A stretch of 64,000 bases of DNA from Pseudomonas azerbaijanoccidentalis (GCF_019145495.1 NZ_JAHSTU010000004.1:620001-684000), one strand, 5' to 3'. Numbered from the stretch's first letter, positions 16,659 through 25,933 are shown. Numbers and translations are program-made. Notes: generated by a model from the letters alone, not told the origin.

Positions 16659-19529
16659 ATGACCCTCAGCTCCGACCTGTCGGGCCCCACTGTGGAGCCC
16701 CGGGTTATCCGTAAACAATACGCCATGGAAATGGCGGTCGAACGCACGCGTCTGCTGTATCAAGGCTCGTTGCTGCCTACGCTGTTCATGTTGATCAATG
16801 GTCTGGTCTGCGCCGGTTTGCTCTGGAGCCCGCAGCGCTATTTTTTGGTCAGTGTCTGGCTGGTATGGCTGTTGTCATTGGTGGCATTGCGGGTGATTCA
16901 GGTCGCCGCCTTCGATTCGGCCATTCCCAATCGACAGGCCCACCCCATCTGGCGACGAATGTTTTTGCTGGGTTCCGGCCTCACCGGGCTGACCCTGGCT
17001 GGCGCCGGCATTGCCCTGGTTCCCGCCGATAACTTCATTCAGCAAGCCTGGGTCTTCGGCCTCATTGGTGCCGCAGCGCTTTCGGCGAGTGTGGCCTATG
17101 CGGTCAGTTTGCCGGCCTTTCTGTCGTTCACCTTGCCCTGTCTGTTGCCAGCCATCGCCTATATGTTTTGGGGGGGTGACGTACAGCAGCAGGGCTGGGG
17201 CTGGTTCGGGCTGATTCTGCTCGGCGCATTGAGCGTGGTGGCGTGGCAGGTCAATCGACTGATCGATCGGGGCTTGATGCGGCGTTTTCAGAATCAGGCG
17301 CTGATCGAACACTTACAGCAGGCGCAAAGTTGCAGCGACCAGCTCAATCAGAAGCTGGCCAAGGAAATTGAGCAACGGCGGCGTGCCGAAGACGAATTGC
17401 GCGAAATCCAGATCGACCTGGAAAATCGCGTTGCCCAGCGCAGCCTGGAGCTGGACGCCGCCAACCAGGCATTGAGTAAAAGCGAGGCGCGTCTGGCGCT
17501 GGCCTTGAAGGCCAGTGAGCTGGGGCTGTGGGACTGGAACCTGCAAACCGACGAAGTTCACCATACGCAGATTCAGGAGTTGTTCGGCCTGGAGCCGGAG
17601 CAGGTGACGGCCATACTGCGTCACCTCAAGCCGCGGTTGCATCCCGAGGATCTTCCGGCGCTTAAACGGGCACTGGTCGAGCATCTGAAGGGCCGCACCG
17701 AGGACTATCAAATCGAGTATCGCGTGCGCCATGGCGACGGCCATTGGGTCTGGATCGAGGACCGTGGGCGTGCGGTCGAGCGTGCCGAAAACGGTCGGGT
17801 GATCCGTATGGTCGGCACCCGTCGCGACATTAGCGTCAGCAAAGGTCTGGAAGAGCAGCGGCAACTGGCGGCGACCGTATTCGAGGCGGCCAGCGAAGGG
17901 ATCGTGATTTTCGATCCGAATTACGCGCTGATCGCGATCAATCAGGCCTTCAGTCGGGTAACCGGCTATGACATCGAAGACATGATTGGGCGCAATGTTG
18001 TTGAGTTGCCGTGCAGCCGCGATGCGCGTCGACATTACGCGGCGATTCATCAGGCGCTGGAGCAGCAAGGCAGTTGGCAGGGCGAATTGGTGGAAACCCG
18101 CAAGAACGGCGAGATGTATCCACAATGGCTGCAACTGAATGCCGTGCGCGATACCCGGGGAAATGTAAGCCACATTGTCGGCTTCTTCGCTGATCTCTCG
18201 GCTCGCCGCGAATCCGAAGAGCGCATGCGCTACCTCACTCATTACGATGAGCTGACGGGCCTGGCCAACCGCTCAATGTTCCGCGAACGACTCAGTGAAG
18301 CTCATCAACGGGTGCGTCAGGGCGGTTATCGCAGCCTGGCGCTGCTGCACATCAATCTCGATCGCTTCAAACAGCTCAACGACAGCCTGGGGCATGAAAT
18401 TGCCGATCAGTTGTTGCAGAAGATGGCTCGCCGGCTGGTCAATGCCTTGCCAGAGGCCGACACCATCGCGCGCCTGTCCGGCGACGAGTTTGCGGTGCTG
18501 TTCAACTCCTACGGCAACCTGTCGAGCCTGGCGCGGGTGGCGACTCGTTTGGCAAGCAAGTTGCGCTTGCCGGTGAATATCGAAGGGCATGAACTGGTCG
18601 TCAGCGCGTCGATGGGCATCAGCTTGTTGCCAGACAGTGCCCGGGAGATTTCCGCGTTGGTCAGTCAGTCGAACATGGCCATGCAACATGCCAAGCATCT
18701 GGGGGGCAACAATTTCCAGTTCTATACCGACAGTTTGCAAGCCAGCACGCTGGAGCGTCTGCAGTTGGAAAACCAACTGCGAAAGGCCGTCGAAGAGAAA
18801 CAGTTGCAGGTGTTTTATCAACCGAAGCTGTGTCTCGCCACCGGCAAGCTGAATGCTGCCGAAGCCTTGGTGCGCTGGGATCACCCGACCATGGGCCGCG
18901 TGCCGCCAGGAGACTTCATTGGCTTGGCCGAGGAGACCGGGTTGATCGGTCCGATCGGCGAATTCGTCCTGCGTCAGGCCTGCTGGCAAGCCTGTGAGTG
19001 GCAGCGGCAGGGGCTTGAAGCGATTCGGGTGTCGGTGAATCTGTCGGTGCATCAATTGCGGCAGGGCAAGCTCGTCAGTCTGGTGCGCCAAGTACTTGAA
19101 GAAACCGGCTTGGAGCCGCGCTACCTGGAGCTGGAACTCACCGAAAGCCAGTTGCTGGACAGCGTCGAACACATCATCGCGACCTTCCAGCAGTTGCGTG
19201 ATTTGGGTGTGAAACTGGCAATTGATGACTTTGGCACCGGCTATTCGTCCCTGAGCTATCTCAAGCGTATTCCCGTGGATTACGTGAAGATTGATCAGGC
19301 GTTTATCCGTGGCTTGGGGGAGGGCAGCGAAGATGCCGCGATCACACGGGCAATCATTGCCATGGCTCATGGTCTGTCGTTGAAGGTGGTGGCGGAAGGC
19401 GTTGAGCGGCGTGAACAGCTTGAATTTTTGAAAGCAGAGCGCTGCGATGAGGTGCAGGGCTATTTGATCAGTCGTCCGGTTGAGGCCGAGACGCTGGCAG
19501 GTTTGCTGCACGCGCAGGCCGCCAGCTGA
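16659..19529 (+). CDS. Cyclic-di-GMP signalling protein: 6-TM sensor, PAS, GGDEF, EAL
   Basis: A 956-aa inner-membrane protein. About six membrane segments lie in residues 35-205, then a coiled coil (about 225-275), two PAS domains (about 280-400 and 410-525), a GGDEF domain and an EAL domain. The GGDEF motif reads SGDEF (S607) and the product-inhibition RxxD is PEAD, so cyclase activity may be weak or absent. The EAL domain keeps EALVRW (E735), SVNLSVHQL, ELTES, DDFGTGYSSL and AEGVE, so it is likely an active phosphodiesterase that may be tuned by the GGDEF domain. The start at 16659 is a choice; the frame runs 21 codons further upstream. Confidence 0.88.
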   Translation: MTLSSDLSGPTVEPRVIRKQYAMEMAVERTRLLYQGSLLPTLFMLINGLVCAGLLWSPQRYFLVSVWLVWLLSLVALRVIQVAAFDSAIPNRQAHPIWRRMFLLGSGLTGLTLAGAGIALVPADNFIQQAWVFGLIGAAALSASVAYAVSLPAFLSFTLPCLLPAIAYMFWGGDVQQQGWGWFGLILLGALSVVAWQVNRLIDRGLMRRFQNQALIEHLQQAQSCSDQLNQKLAKEIEQRRRAEDELREIQIDLENRVAQRSLELDAANQALSKSEARLALALKASELGLWDWNLQTDEVHHTQIQELFGLEPEQVTAILRHLKPRLHPEDLPALKRALVEHLKGRTEDYQIEYRVRHGDGHWVWIEDRGRAVERAENGRVIRMVGTRRDISVSKGLEEQRQLAATVFEAASEGIVIFDPNYALIAINQAFSRVTGYDIEDMIGRNVVELPCSRDARRHYAAIHQALEQQGSWQGELVETRKNGEMYPQWLQLNAVRDTRGNVSHIVGFFADLSARRESEERMRYLTHYDELTGLANRSMFRERLSEAHQRVRQGGYRSLALLHINLDRFKQLNDSLGHEIADQLLQKMARRLVNALPEADTIARLSGDEFAVLFNSYGNLSSLARVATRLASKLRLPVNIEGHELVVSASMGISLLPDSAREISALVSQSNMAMQHAKHLGGNNFQFYTDSLQASTLERLQLENQLRKAVEEKQLQVFYQPKLCLATGKLNAAEALVRWDHPTMGRVPPGDFIGLAEETGLIGPIGEFVLRQACWQACEWQRQGLEAIRVSVNLSVHQLRQGKLVSLVRQVLEETGLEPRYLELELTESQLLDSVEHIIATFQQLRDLGVKLAIDDFGTGYSSLSYLKRIPVDYVKIDQAFIRGLGEGSEDAAITRAIIAMAHGLSLKVVAEGVERREQLEFLKAERCDEVQGYLISRPVEAETLAGLLHAQAAS

Positions 19530-19534
19530 GAAGG

Positions 19535-19572
19535 AGGCGTCCCGTTACTCAGCAGATGAGTACGGGACGCCT
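19535..19572. terminator. Hairpin between the GGDEF-EAL gene and the 19598 gene
   Basis: An AGGCGTCCCGT/ACGGGACGCCT stem extended by ACTC/GAGT, with a 7-nt loop. It lies 5 bp past the stop of the signalling gene. No T-run follows, so termination is only probable. Confidence 0.5.
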
Positions 19573-19597
19573 GAATGGCCGGAAGCTATCGGGTTTC

Positions 19598-19912
19598 TTA
19601 CTGGGTGATCAGTACGTTATCAATGTGGTGCAGCAACTTGCCTTCGTAGAAGATGCTGACGCCAGAAACATTGGAATTACCCAGTGCTTTATATTCAACA
19701 ACTTTGTCGGTTTCGACTTGTAGCGAAACTTCATTGGAATCTTCCAGGGTAAGTTCCAGGCGCAAGTCGAAGGACTTGTCTTGCAGTGTGGTCATTTTCA
19801 GCTTGGGTGTAATGCCCGTGTGAGCAACGGTCACGGTGCCGTAGGCGCGGAACGAAGGGGCGCCGGGCATGCGGTCGATTTGTGCGGTCCAGTCTTTGGT
19901 TTTAATAGTCAT
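19598..19912 (-). CDS. Hypothetical small beta-rich protein
   Basis: A 104-aa protein without signal peptide or membrane segment. Alternating hydrophobic pattern and segments such as FDLRLELTLEDSNEVSLQVETDK suggest a beta-sandwich. A strong AAAGGAG ribosome site lies 9 bp before the ATG. Codon use and upstream DNA look more AT-rich than the flanking core genes. I do not recognise a family. Confidence 0.7.
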   Translation of the reverse strand: MTIKTKDWTAQIDRMPGAPSFRAYGTVTVAHTGITPKLKMTTLQDKSFDLRLELTLEDSNEVSLQVETDKVVEYKALGNSNVSGVSIFYEGKLLHHIDNVLITQ

Positions 19913-20178
19913 GATGTAGCTCCTTTAATTGGGTATTTGCTTCCTGCCGAATTAATATACCCAGATAAAGTTGGATTTGGTTGGTTTTTATTAGTTGGAT
20001 TTGTAATAAGTCGTGAGCCAGTGGTTAGTTGTCATTTTAACTTATCAAGCAATAACTAAATAAATGCTTGGCACCGAAAAACGGACGTCTCGGCCTCGCG
20101 CCGTGTGTGCTACATGAAGCGCGGGCACCTGAAATCGAGGGATTCGGTTACGCATTGAGCAGGCAAAAAGCCAATTCA

Positions 20179-20193
20179 TGTAGTATAACTACA
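20179..20193. promoter_or_regulatory. Palindromic operator (RccR/HexR type) before rccR
   Basis: TGTAGTATAACTACA has 6-bp perfect arms around a 3-bp centre and lies 48 bp before the TTG start of the RpiR-family gene. It fits the TGTAG-N5-CTACA style of HexR/RccR operators, so autoregulation is likely. The rest of the 19913-20240 gap is AT-rich and shows no gene. Confidence 0.7.
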
Positions 20194-20240
20194 AGCGTGC
20201 TACATCCCCGGCACCTGCCAATAACAAAGAGTCCAGCCCT

Positions 20241-21107
20241 TTGAATCTGCTGCAACACATCGCCCAGTCTCGCCACCTGTTACGCAAGTCGGAGCTCAAG
20301 GTCGCCGATCACGTGCTGCTTGACCCTGCGGCCGTGATGCACAGCTCCATGGCCGACCTGGCCCACAGCGTCGGCATCAGTGAGCCGACCATCGTGCGCT
20401 TTTGCCGAGCCATCGGTTGTTCCGGGTTCCAGGACCTGAAATTGAAGCTGGCCCAGAGTCTGGCCGCTGGTGCGAGTTTCGGGCAGTTCGCGATCCATGA
20501 AGACGATTCGGTCGCCGACTACAGCCTTAAAATCTTCGATACCACCCTGCATACCTTGATGGAGGTCCGCGAAAAGCTCGACCCCTTGGAATTGCAGCGA
20601 GCGGTAACGCTGATGTCCCAGGCCCAGCGTGTCGAGTTCTACGGCTTCGGTGCCTCGGGCGCGGTAGCGGCGGATGCACAGCACAAATTCTTCCGCTTGC
20701 TGCTGACGGCGGCGGCGTACTCCGACCCGCACATGCAAGCGATGTCGGCGGTGACGTTGAAGCCGACTGACGTAGCGATTTGCATCTCGCAGTCCGGGCG
20801 CTCCAAGGACCTGCTAATTACCGCCAATCTGGTTCGCGAAAGCGGGGCGTCGTTGATTACCCTGTGCCCGAGCCAGACACCGCTGGCCGAGCTGTCGACT
20901 GTCAACCTGGCGATCGATGTGCACGAAGACACCGAGATCTACACGCCGTTGACCTCGCGTATTGCTCACCTGGTGGTGATCGACGTGCTGGCGATGGGTG
21001 TGGCCATGGCCCGTGGGCCGAGCCTGGTCAACCACCTCAAGAGCGTCAAGCGCAGCCTGCGCAGCTTGCGGCTGTCGCCCAAGTCGGTGAAGGCGTTGGA
21101 CGACTGA
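20241..21107 (+). CDS. rccR: RpiR-family regulator RccR (HexR paralogue)
   Basis: A 288-aa regulator: N-terminal HTH_6 domain (residues 1-77; DLAHSVGISEPTIVRFCRAIG) and C-terminal SIS sugar-phosphate domain (about 110-250; GFGASGAVAADAQHKF and SQSGRSKDLL). RccR is known in P. fluorescens to sense KDPG and control pyruvate, glyoxylate-shunt and gluconeogenic genes. The paralogue identity is supported by the pycR-pycAB neighbourhood rather than zwf-edd. Start is TTG; the next in-frame ATG would remove the HTH. A palindromic operator upstream suggests autoregulation. The stop codon overlaps the first base pairs of a REPIN arm. Confidence 0.82.
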   Translation: MNLLQHIAQSRHLLRKSELKVADHVLLDPAAVMHSSMADLAHSVGISEPTIVRFCRAIGCSGFQDLKLKLAQSLAAGASFGQFAIHEDDSVADYSLKIFDTTLHTLMEVREKLDPLELQRAVTLMSQAQRVEFYGFGASGAVAADAQHKFFRLLLTAAAYSDPHMQAMSAVTLKPTDVAICISQSGRSKDLLITANLVRESGASLITLCPSQTPLAELSTVNLAIDVHEDTEIYTPLTSRIAHLVVIDVLAMGVAMARGPSLVNHLKSVKRSLRSLRLSPKSVKALDD

Positions 21108-21172
21108 TCGCAGCCTTCGGCAGATCCTACAGGTTCGCGTTCCTGCGTAGGAGTTGCCGAAGGCTGCGATCT
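21106..21172. repeat. REPIN overlapping the rccR stop codon
   Basis: The left arm GATCGCAGCCTTCGGCAGAT begins at the second base of the rccR TGA; the right arm is TTGCCGAAGGCTGCGATC. The left arm carries small departures from the other copies. Confidence 0.88.
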
Positions 21173-21271
21173 TTGCTTCCGAATGTTCATCTCCCTGTAA
21201 CGCCGAAGCCGCCAAACCGTCATCCCTCGCGCCTATCTTGAAACTCCCGTACTCGCCTTGGGAGACTCGAA

Positions 21272-21484
21272 ATGGCCCAGCCCTACGAAGAACGCAACAG
21301 CGCCGTCAAAACCCGCCGTCAGCAGGAAGATCAGCGCCGCATGGAATTTCGCCGCGCCATTGAAGATCGCTGCGAACGCCGTCAGCTTCTGGCCGAGATT
21401 GGTGATTTTCCGGAAGATCTGGAACTCAACTACTGGCAGGCCGCCTCGACAGCTTCCCGTCGAAACGCTCAACCAGGCCGCTGA
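21272..21484 (+). CDS. Small highly charged conserved-type protein
   Basis: A 70-aa protein rich in Arg, Glu and Gln (KTRRQQEDQRRMEFRRAIEDRCERRQ), likely a single long helix, with an acidic middle (GDFPEDLELNYW). GGGAG lies 7 bp before the ATG. Its 3' end overlaps the 3' end of pycR on the opposite strand by 59 bp. No function is known to me; the good ribosome site and codon pattern argue that it is real. Confidence 0.65.
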   Translation: MAQPYEERNSAVKTRRQQEDQRRMEFRRAIEDRCERRQLLAEIGDFPEDLELNYWQAASTASRRNAQPGR

Positions 21485-22388
21485 TCTGTACCCGCTCGCT
21501 GCGCACGAACGCCAGGAAGGCGTGAGCCACCGGTGACAGGCGTTTCGCCTTGGCCTGCACCAGGCACCAACTGCGATACAGCGGCAACTCTTCAACCGGC
21601 AGCTCAATCAGTCCGCCGGTTGCCAGCTCAAGGTTCAGGGCATGGCGCGTCAACAGCGCCACGCCCAGACCCGCCAGCACACACTCGCGTTGAGCTTCGG
21701 CTGACGACACCTCCTGAGTCTGGTTGAAGTGCACGCGCTTCTCTTTGAAGTACTCTTCACACGCCATGCGCGTCCCGGAGCCGGATTCGCGTAACAGCAG
21801 GGTGTAAGGTTCAAGGTCTTGCAAGCGCAATGGTCCCATGTGGCACAGCGGATGATCCGGTGGCGCCACGGCAACAATCGGGTTGTTGAGGAACGGCAAA
21901 AACTCCAGCCCCATGTCCTGCGGCACCATGGACATGATGACCAGATCGTCGCGGTTGTCCGAGAGACGTCGAATGACTTGGCCCCGGTTGACCACCGTCA
22001 ATTGCAGGTTGACCTCGGGATGTTGGCGCTTGAACGCGGCAAACAGGTGCGGGACGAAGTACTTGGCACTGGATTCCACCGCCAGTTTCAGCTGACCCTG
22101 CAAAGAACCCTGCATGTCCGATAGCTGCATGTCGAGGTTTTCCAGGCGGCCAAAAATGTCCCGGCTGGCGCGTTGAAGTGCTTCGGCGGCTTCGGTCATG
22201 TAAAGTTTTTTGCCGACGTAATCGAACAAAGGCTGACCGATCAGCTCTTCAAGCTGACGAATCTGTAGGCTAACGGCCGGTTGTGTGAGCGACATTTCGT
22301 CGGCCGCGCGGCTGTAGGACCTCAGATCACACACTTCATTGAAAATCTGCAATTGACGCAATGTCATACGCATCAATGACTTACGCAT
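21426..22388 (-). CDS. pycR: LysR-type regulator PycR
   Basis: A 320-aa LysR regulator with N-terminal winged HTH (about residues 6-65; RSYSRAADEMSLTQPAVSLQIRQLE) and a type-2 periplasmic-binding-like effector domain. It is divergent from pycA-pycB with a 190-bp shared intergenic region, the classical position for a LysR regulator controlling its neighbour. In P. aeruginosa the gene at this place is called PycR and affects pyruvate carboxylase and persistence in the lung. The CbbR-like overall sequence fits a carbon-metabolism role. The start could also be at 22373 or 22367. Confidence 0.82.
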   Translation of the reverse strand: MRKSLMRMTLRQLQIFNEVCDLRSYSRAADEMSLTQPAVSLQIRQLEELIGQPLFDYVGKKLYMTEAAEALQRASRDIFGRLENLDMQLSDMQGSLQGQLKLAVESSAKYFVPHLFAAFKRQHPEVNLQLTVVNRGQVIRRLSDNRDDLVIMSMVPQDMGLEFLPFLNNPIVAVAPPDHPLCHMGPLRLQDLEPYTLLLRESGSGTRMACEEYFKEKRVHFNQTQEVSSAEAQRECVLAGLGVALLTRHALNLELATGGLIELPVEELPLYRSWCLVQAKAKRLSPVAHAFLAFVRSERVQISGLVERFDGKLSRRPASS

Positions 22389-22577
22389 TTTTTCGCACTC
22401 TGGCCGCGGGCTGATGCGTCAACTATAAGTCTTTACTTATGCATGACCCAATAATTATTCATTTTTGTTAATCCCTTGTGGGCGCTAGTGTGGACCTGCG
22501 ACTAAATTGAAACATTTGGTCACGCGTCGACCTGGTCTAGCAGGTCGTGGGTACCACCGGCTCAAGGGAACCTCCAA

Positions 22578-23993
22578 GTGATAACAAAGATCCTGATCGC
22601 CAACCGTGGTGAGATTGCCGTACGAATCGTGCGTGCCTGCGCCGAAATGGGCATTCGCTCGGTCGCGATCTATTCCGATGCCGACCGTCATGCCTTGCAC
22701 GTCAAGCGTGCGGATGAGGCCCACAGCATCGGTGCCGAACCGCTGGCCGGTTACCTGAACCCGCGCAAGCTGGTGAACCTGGCCGTGGAAACCGGTTGCG
22801 ATGCGCTGCACCCCGGCTACGGTTTCCTTTCGGAAAACGCCGAACTGGCGGACATCTGTGCCGAGCGCGGTATCAAATTCATTGGTCCATCGGCAGAAGT
22901 GATTCGCCGCATGGGCGACAAGACCGAAGCCCGCCGCAGCATGATCAAGGCCGGCGTGCCGGTCACTCCAGGCACTGAAGGCAACGTCGCGGACATCGCT
23001 GAAGCTCTGACTGAAGGCGATCGCATCGGTTACCCGGTGATGCTCAAGGCCACTTCCGGTGGTGGCGGCCGCGGTATCCGCCGGTGCAACAGCCGCGAAG
23101 AACTCGAACAGGCGTTCCCTCGCGTGATTTCGGAAGCCACCAAGGCGTTTGGTTCGGCTGAAGTGTTCCTGGAAAAATGCATCGTCAATCCCAAGCACAT
23201 CGAAGCGCAGATTCTTGGCGACAGCTTCGGCAATGTGGTGCACCTGTTCGAGCGTGACTGCTCGATCCAGCGTCGCAACCAGAAGCTGATTGAAATCGCC
23301 CCGAGCCCGCAACTGACCCCGGAACAGCGCGCTTACATCGGCGACCTGTCTGTGCGCGCAGCCAAGGCCGTGGGTTACGAGAACGCCGGTACCGTGGAGT
23401 TCCTGCTCGCCGAAGGCGAGGTGTACTTCATGGAGATGAACACCCGGGTGCAGGTGGAACACACCATCACCGAAGAAATCACCGGCATCGACATTGTCCG
23501 CGAGCAGATTCGCATCGCCTCGGGCCTGCCGCTTTCTGTGAAACAGGAAGACATCCACCACCGTGGTTTCGCCCTGCAATTTCGGATCAACGCCGAAGAC
23601 CCTAAGAACAACTTCCTGCCGAGCTTTGGCAAGATCACTCGTTATTACGCACCCGGCGGTCCCGGCGTACGTACCGACACGGCGATCTACACCGGCTACA
23701 CCATCCCGCCGTTCTACGACTCCATGTGCCTGAAACTGGTGGTGTGGGCGCTGACCTGGGAAGAGGCAATGGACCGTGGCTTGCGCGCCCTGGACGACAT
23801 GCGTCTGCAAGGGGTCAAGACCACCGCCGCGTACTACCAGGAAATCCTGCGTAACCCGGAATTCCGTAGCGGCCAGTTCAACACCAGCTTCGTTGAAAGC
23901 CATCCTGAACTGACCAACTACTCGATCAAGCGCAAACCCGAAGAGCTGGCCCTGGCCATCGCCGCCGCCATCGCCGCCCACGCAGGCCTGTGA
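22578..23993 (+). CDS. pycA: Pyruvate carboxylase subunit A (biotin carboxylase)
   Basis: A 471-aa biotin carboxylase that uses ATP and bicarbonate to carboxylate the biotin carried by subunit B. Family features include ILIANRGEIAVRIVRAC at the start, the glycine-rich ATP loop KATSGGGGRGIRR (about residues 157-169) and FMEMNTRVQVEHTITEEITGID. Start codon is GTG with GGAACC upstream. It is followed 11 bp later by pycB; together they make the two-subunit pyruvate carboxylase of Pseudomonas that refills oxaloacetate. Likely controlled by the divergent PycR and possibly RccR. Confidence 0.93.
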   Translation: MITKILIANRGEIAVRIVRACAEMGIRSVAIYSDADRHALHVKRADEAHSIGAEPLAGYLNPRKLVNLAVETGCDALHPGYGFLSENAELADICAERGIKFIGPSAEVIRRMGDKTEARRSMIKAGVPVTPGTEGNVADIAEALTEGDRIGYPVMLKATSGGGGRGIRRCNSREELEQAFPRVISEATKAFGSAEVFLEKCIVNPKHIEAQILGDSFGNVVHLFERDCSIQRRNQKLIEIAPSPQLTPEQRAYIGDLSVRAAKAVGYENAGTVEFLLAEGEVYFMEMNTRVQVEHTITEEITGIDIVREQIRIASGLPLSVKQEDIHHRGFALQFRINAEDPKNNFLPSFGKITRYYAPGGPGVRTDTAIYTGYTIPPFYDSMCLKLVVWALTWEEAMDRGLRALDDMRLQGVKTTAAYYQEILRNPEFRSGQFNTSFVESHPELTNYSIKRKPEELALAIAAAIAAHAGL

Positions 23994-24004
23994 GGAATAG
24001 AACA

Positions 24005-25813
24005 ATGAGCAAGAAGATTCATGTAACCGACACCATCCTGCGCGACGCTCACCAATCGCTGCTGGCGACCCGCATGCGCACCGAAGACATGCTGCCGATC
24101 TGCGACAAGCTCGACAAAGTCGGCTACTGGTCGCTGGAATGCTGGGGCGGCGCGACGTTCGACGCCTGTGTACGTTTCCTGAAAGAAGACCCGTGGGAGC
24201 GTCTGCGCCAACTGCGCGCGGCGCTGCCTAACACCCGTCTGCAAATGCTGTTGCGCGGCCAGAACCTGCTGGGCTACCGCCACTATAGCGACGACGTGGT
24301 CAAAGCGTTCGTTGCCAAGGCCGCGGTCAACGGTATCGACGTATTCCGCATCTTCGACGCCATGAACGACGTGCGTAACCTTCGTGTAGCCATCGAAGCG
24401 GTGAAAGCCGCCGGCAAGCACGCCCAGGGCACCATCGCCTACACCACCAGCCCGGTGCACACCATCGACGCGTTCGTGGCGCAAGCCAAGCAGATGGAAG
24501 CGATGGGCTGCGACTCGGTGGCGATCAAGGACATGGCCGGCCTGCTGACGCCGTACGCTACTGGCGAACTGGTCCGCGCGTTGAAGGCCGAGCAGTCGCT
24601 GCCAGTGTTTATCCACTCGCATGACACCGCAGGCCTGGCGACGATGTGCCAGCTCAAGGCGATCGAGAACGGTGCCGACCACATCGACACTGCGATTTCC
24701 AGCTTCGCCTCGGGCACCAGCCACCCGGGTACCGAGTCGATGGTTGCTGCGCTCAAGGGCACCGAGTTCGACACCGGCCTGAACCTGGAACTGCTGCAAG
24801 AGATCGGCCTGTACTTCTACGCCGTGCGCAAAAAGTACCACCAGTTCGAAAGCGAATTCACCGCTGTCGACACCCGTGTTCAAGTCAACCAGGTACCGGG
24901 CGGGATGATCTCCAACCTGGCTAACCAGTTGAAAGAGCAGGGCGCGCTCAACCGCATGAGTGAAGTGCTGGCTGAAATCCCGCGCGTTCGTGAAGACCTC
25001 GGCTTCCCGCCGCTGGTGACCCCGACTTCGCAGATCGTCGGCACCCAGGCGTTCTTCAACGTGCTGGCCGGTGAGCGTTACAAGACCATCACCAACGAAG
25101 TGAAGCTGTACCTGCAAGGCGGCTACGGCAAGGCGCCGGGTACCGTGAGCGAGAAACTGCGTCGCCAGGCCATTGGCAGCGAAGACGTGATCGACGTGCG
25201 TCCCGCCGACCTGCTCAAGCCGGAAATGGCCAAGCTGCGTGCCGACATCGGTGCATTGGCCAAGTCTGAAGAAGACGTGCTGACCTTTGCCATGTTCCCG
25301 GACATCGGTCGCAAGTTCCTCGAAGAGCGTGCAGCGGGCACCCTGACCCCTGAAGTGCTGCTGCCGATTCCTGAAGCCGGCGGCGTCGCCTCGGCGGGTG
25401 GCGAAGGCGTACCAACCGAATTCGTCATCGACGTTCACGGTGAAACTTACCGCGTCGACATCACCGGTGTGGGCGTCAAGGCTGAAGGCAAGCGTCACTT
25501 CTACCTGTCCATCGACGGCATGCCGGAAGAAGTGGTGTTCGAACCGCTCAACGAGTTCGTCGGCGGCGGCAGCAGCAAGCGCAAGCAAGCCACTGCACCG
25601 GGCCACGTCAGCACCACCATGCCTGGCAACATCGTCGACGTACTGGTCAAGGAAGGCGACACCGTCAAGGCGGGCCAGGCTGTGCTGATCACCGAAGCGA
25701 TGAAGATGGAGACCGAAGTCCAGGCTGCCATCGCCGGTAAAGTCACCGCTATTCACGTGGCCAAGGGCGACCGCGTGAACCCGGGCGAAATTCTGATCGA
25801 GATCGAAGGTTGA
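24005..25813 (+). CDS. pycB: Pyruvate carboxylase subunit B (carboxyltransferase-biotin carrier; OadA-like)
   Basis: A 602-aa protein. Residues about 5-270 are the HMGL-like carboxyltransferase barrel (TDTILRDAHQSLLATRMR; SVAIKDMAG with the metal-site Lys), residues about 290-480 the PYC/OADA domain, and the C-terminus a biotinyl domain with EAMKMET where K567 carries biotin, 35 residues from the end. It transfers the carboxyl group to pyruvate. Sequence is close to oxaloacetate decarboxylase alpha, but the partner pycA and lack of membrane beta/gamma subunits support pyruvate carboxylase. Transcription ends at a strong terminator downstream. Confidence 0.93.
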   Translation: MSKKIHVTDTILRDAHQSLLATRMRTEDMLPICDKLDKVGYWSLECWGGATFDACVRFLKEDPWERLRQLRAALPNTRLQMLLRGQNLLGYRHYSDDVVKAFVAKAAVNGIDVFRIFDAMNDVRNLRVAIEAVKAAGKHAQGTIAYTTSPVHTIDAFVAQAKQMEAMGCDSVAIKDMAGLLTPYATGELVRALKAEQSLPVFIHSHDTAGLATMCQLKAIENGADHIDTAISSFASGTSHPGTESMVAALKGTEFDTGLNLELLQEIGLYFYAVRKKYHQFESEFTAVDTRVQVNQVPGGMISNLANQLKEQGALNRMSEVLAEIPRVREDLGFPPLVTPTSQIVGTQAFFNVLAGERYKTITNEVKLYLQGGYGKAPGTVSEKLRRQAIGSEDVIDVRPADLLKPEMAKLRADIGALAKSEEDVLTFAMFPDIGRKFLEERAAGTLTPEVLLPIPEAGGVASAGGEGVPTEFVIDVHGETYRVDITGVGVKAEGKRHFYLSIDGMPEEVVFEPLNEFVGGGSSKRKQATAPGHVSTTMPGNIVDVLVKEGDTVKAGQAVLITEAMKMETEVQAAIAGKVTAIHVAKGDRVNPGEILIEIEG

Positions 25814-25844
25814 GTTAACAGCCTCGATACAACGCTTTAAACCT

Positions 25845-25872
25845 CGGGGGGGCATGTGCTCCCCTTTTTTTT
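25845..25872 (+). terminator. Rho-independent terminator of pycAB
   Basis: A GGGG-GCA/TGC-CCCC stem is followed by a run of eight T, 32 bp after the pycB stop. Confidence 0.88.
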
Positions 25873-25907
25873 GACTGAAAATCCGCTCCGGATTGCACCA
25901 CCTACCC

Positions 25908-25933
25908 TGTAGGAGCGAGCCTGCTCGCGATGA
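25908..25933. repeat. Single REP of the GAGCGAGCCTGCTCGCGA type
   Basis: TGTAGGAGCGAGCCTGCTCG matches one arm of the REPIN at 53364-53455 but has no inverted partner nearby. Confidence 0.8.

Noticed and set aside
20179..20193. Taking the palindrome as a third Zur box because of its GTATAAC core
   Set aside because: Arms are TGTAGT/ACTACA, not TGTTATA/TATAACA, and the downstream gene is an RpiR-family carbon regulator.
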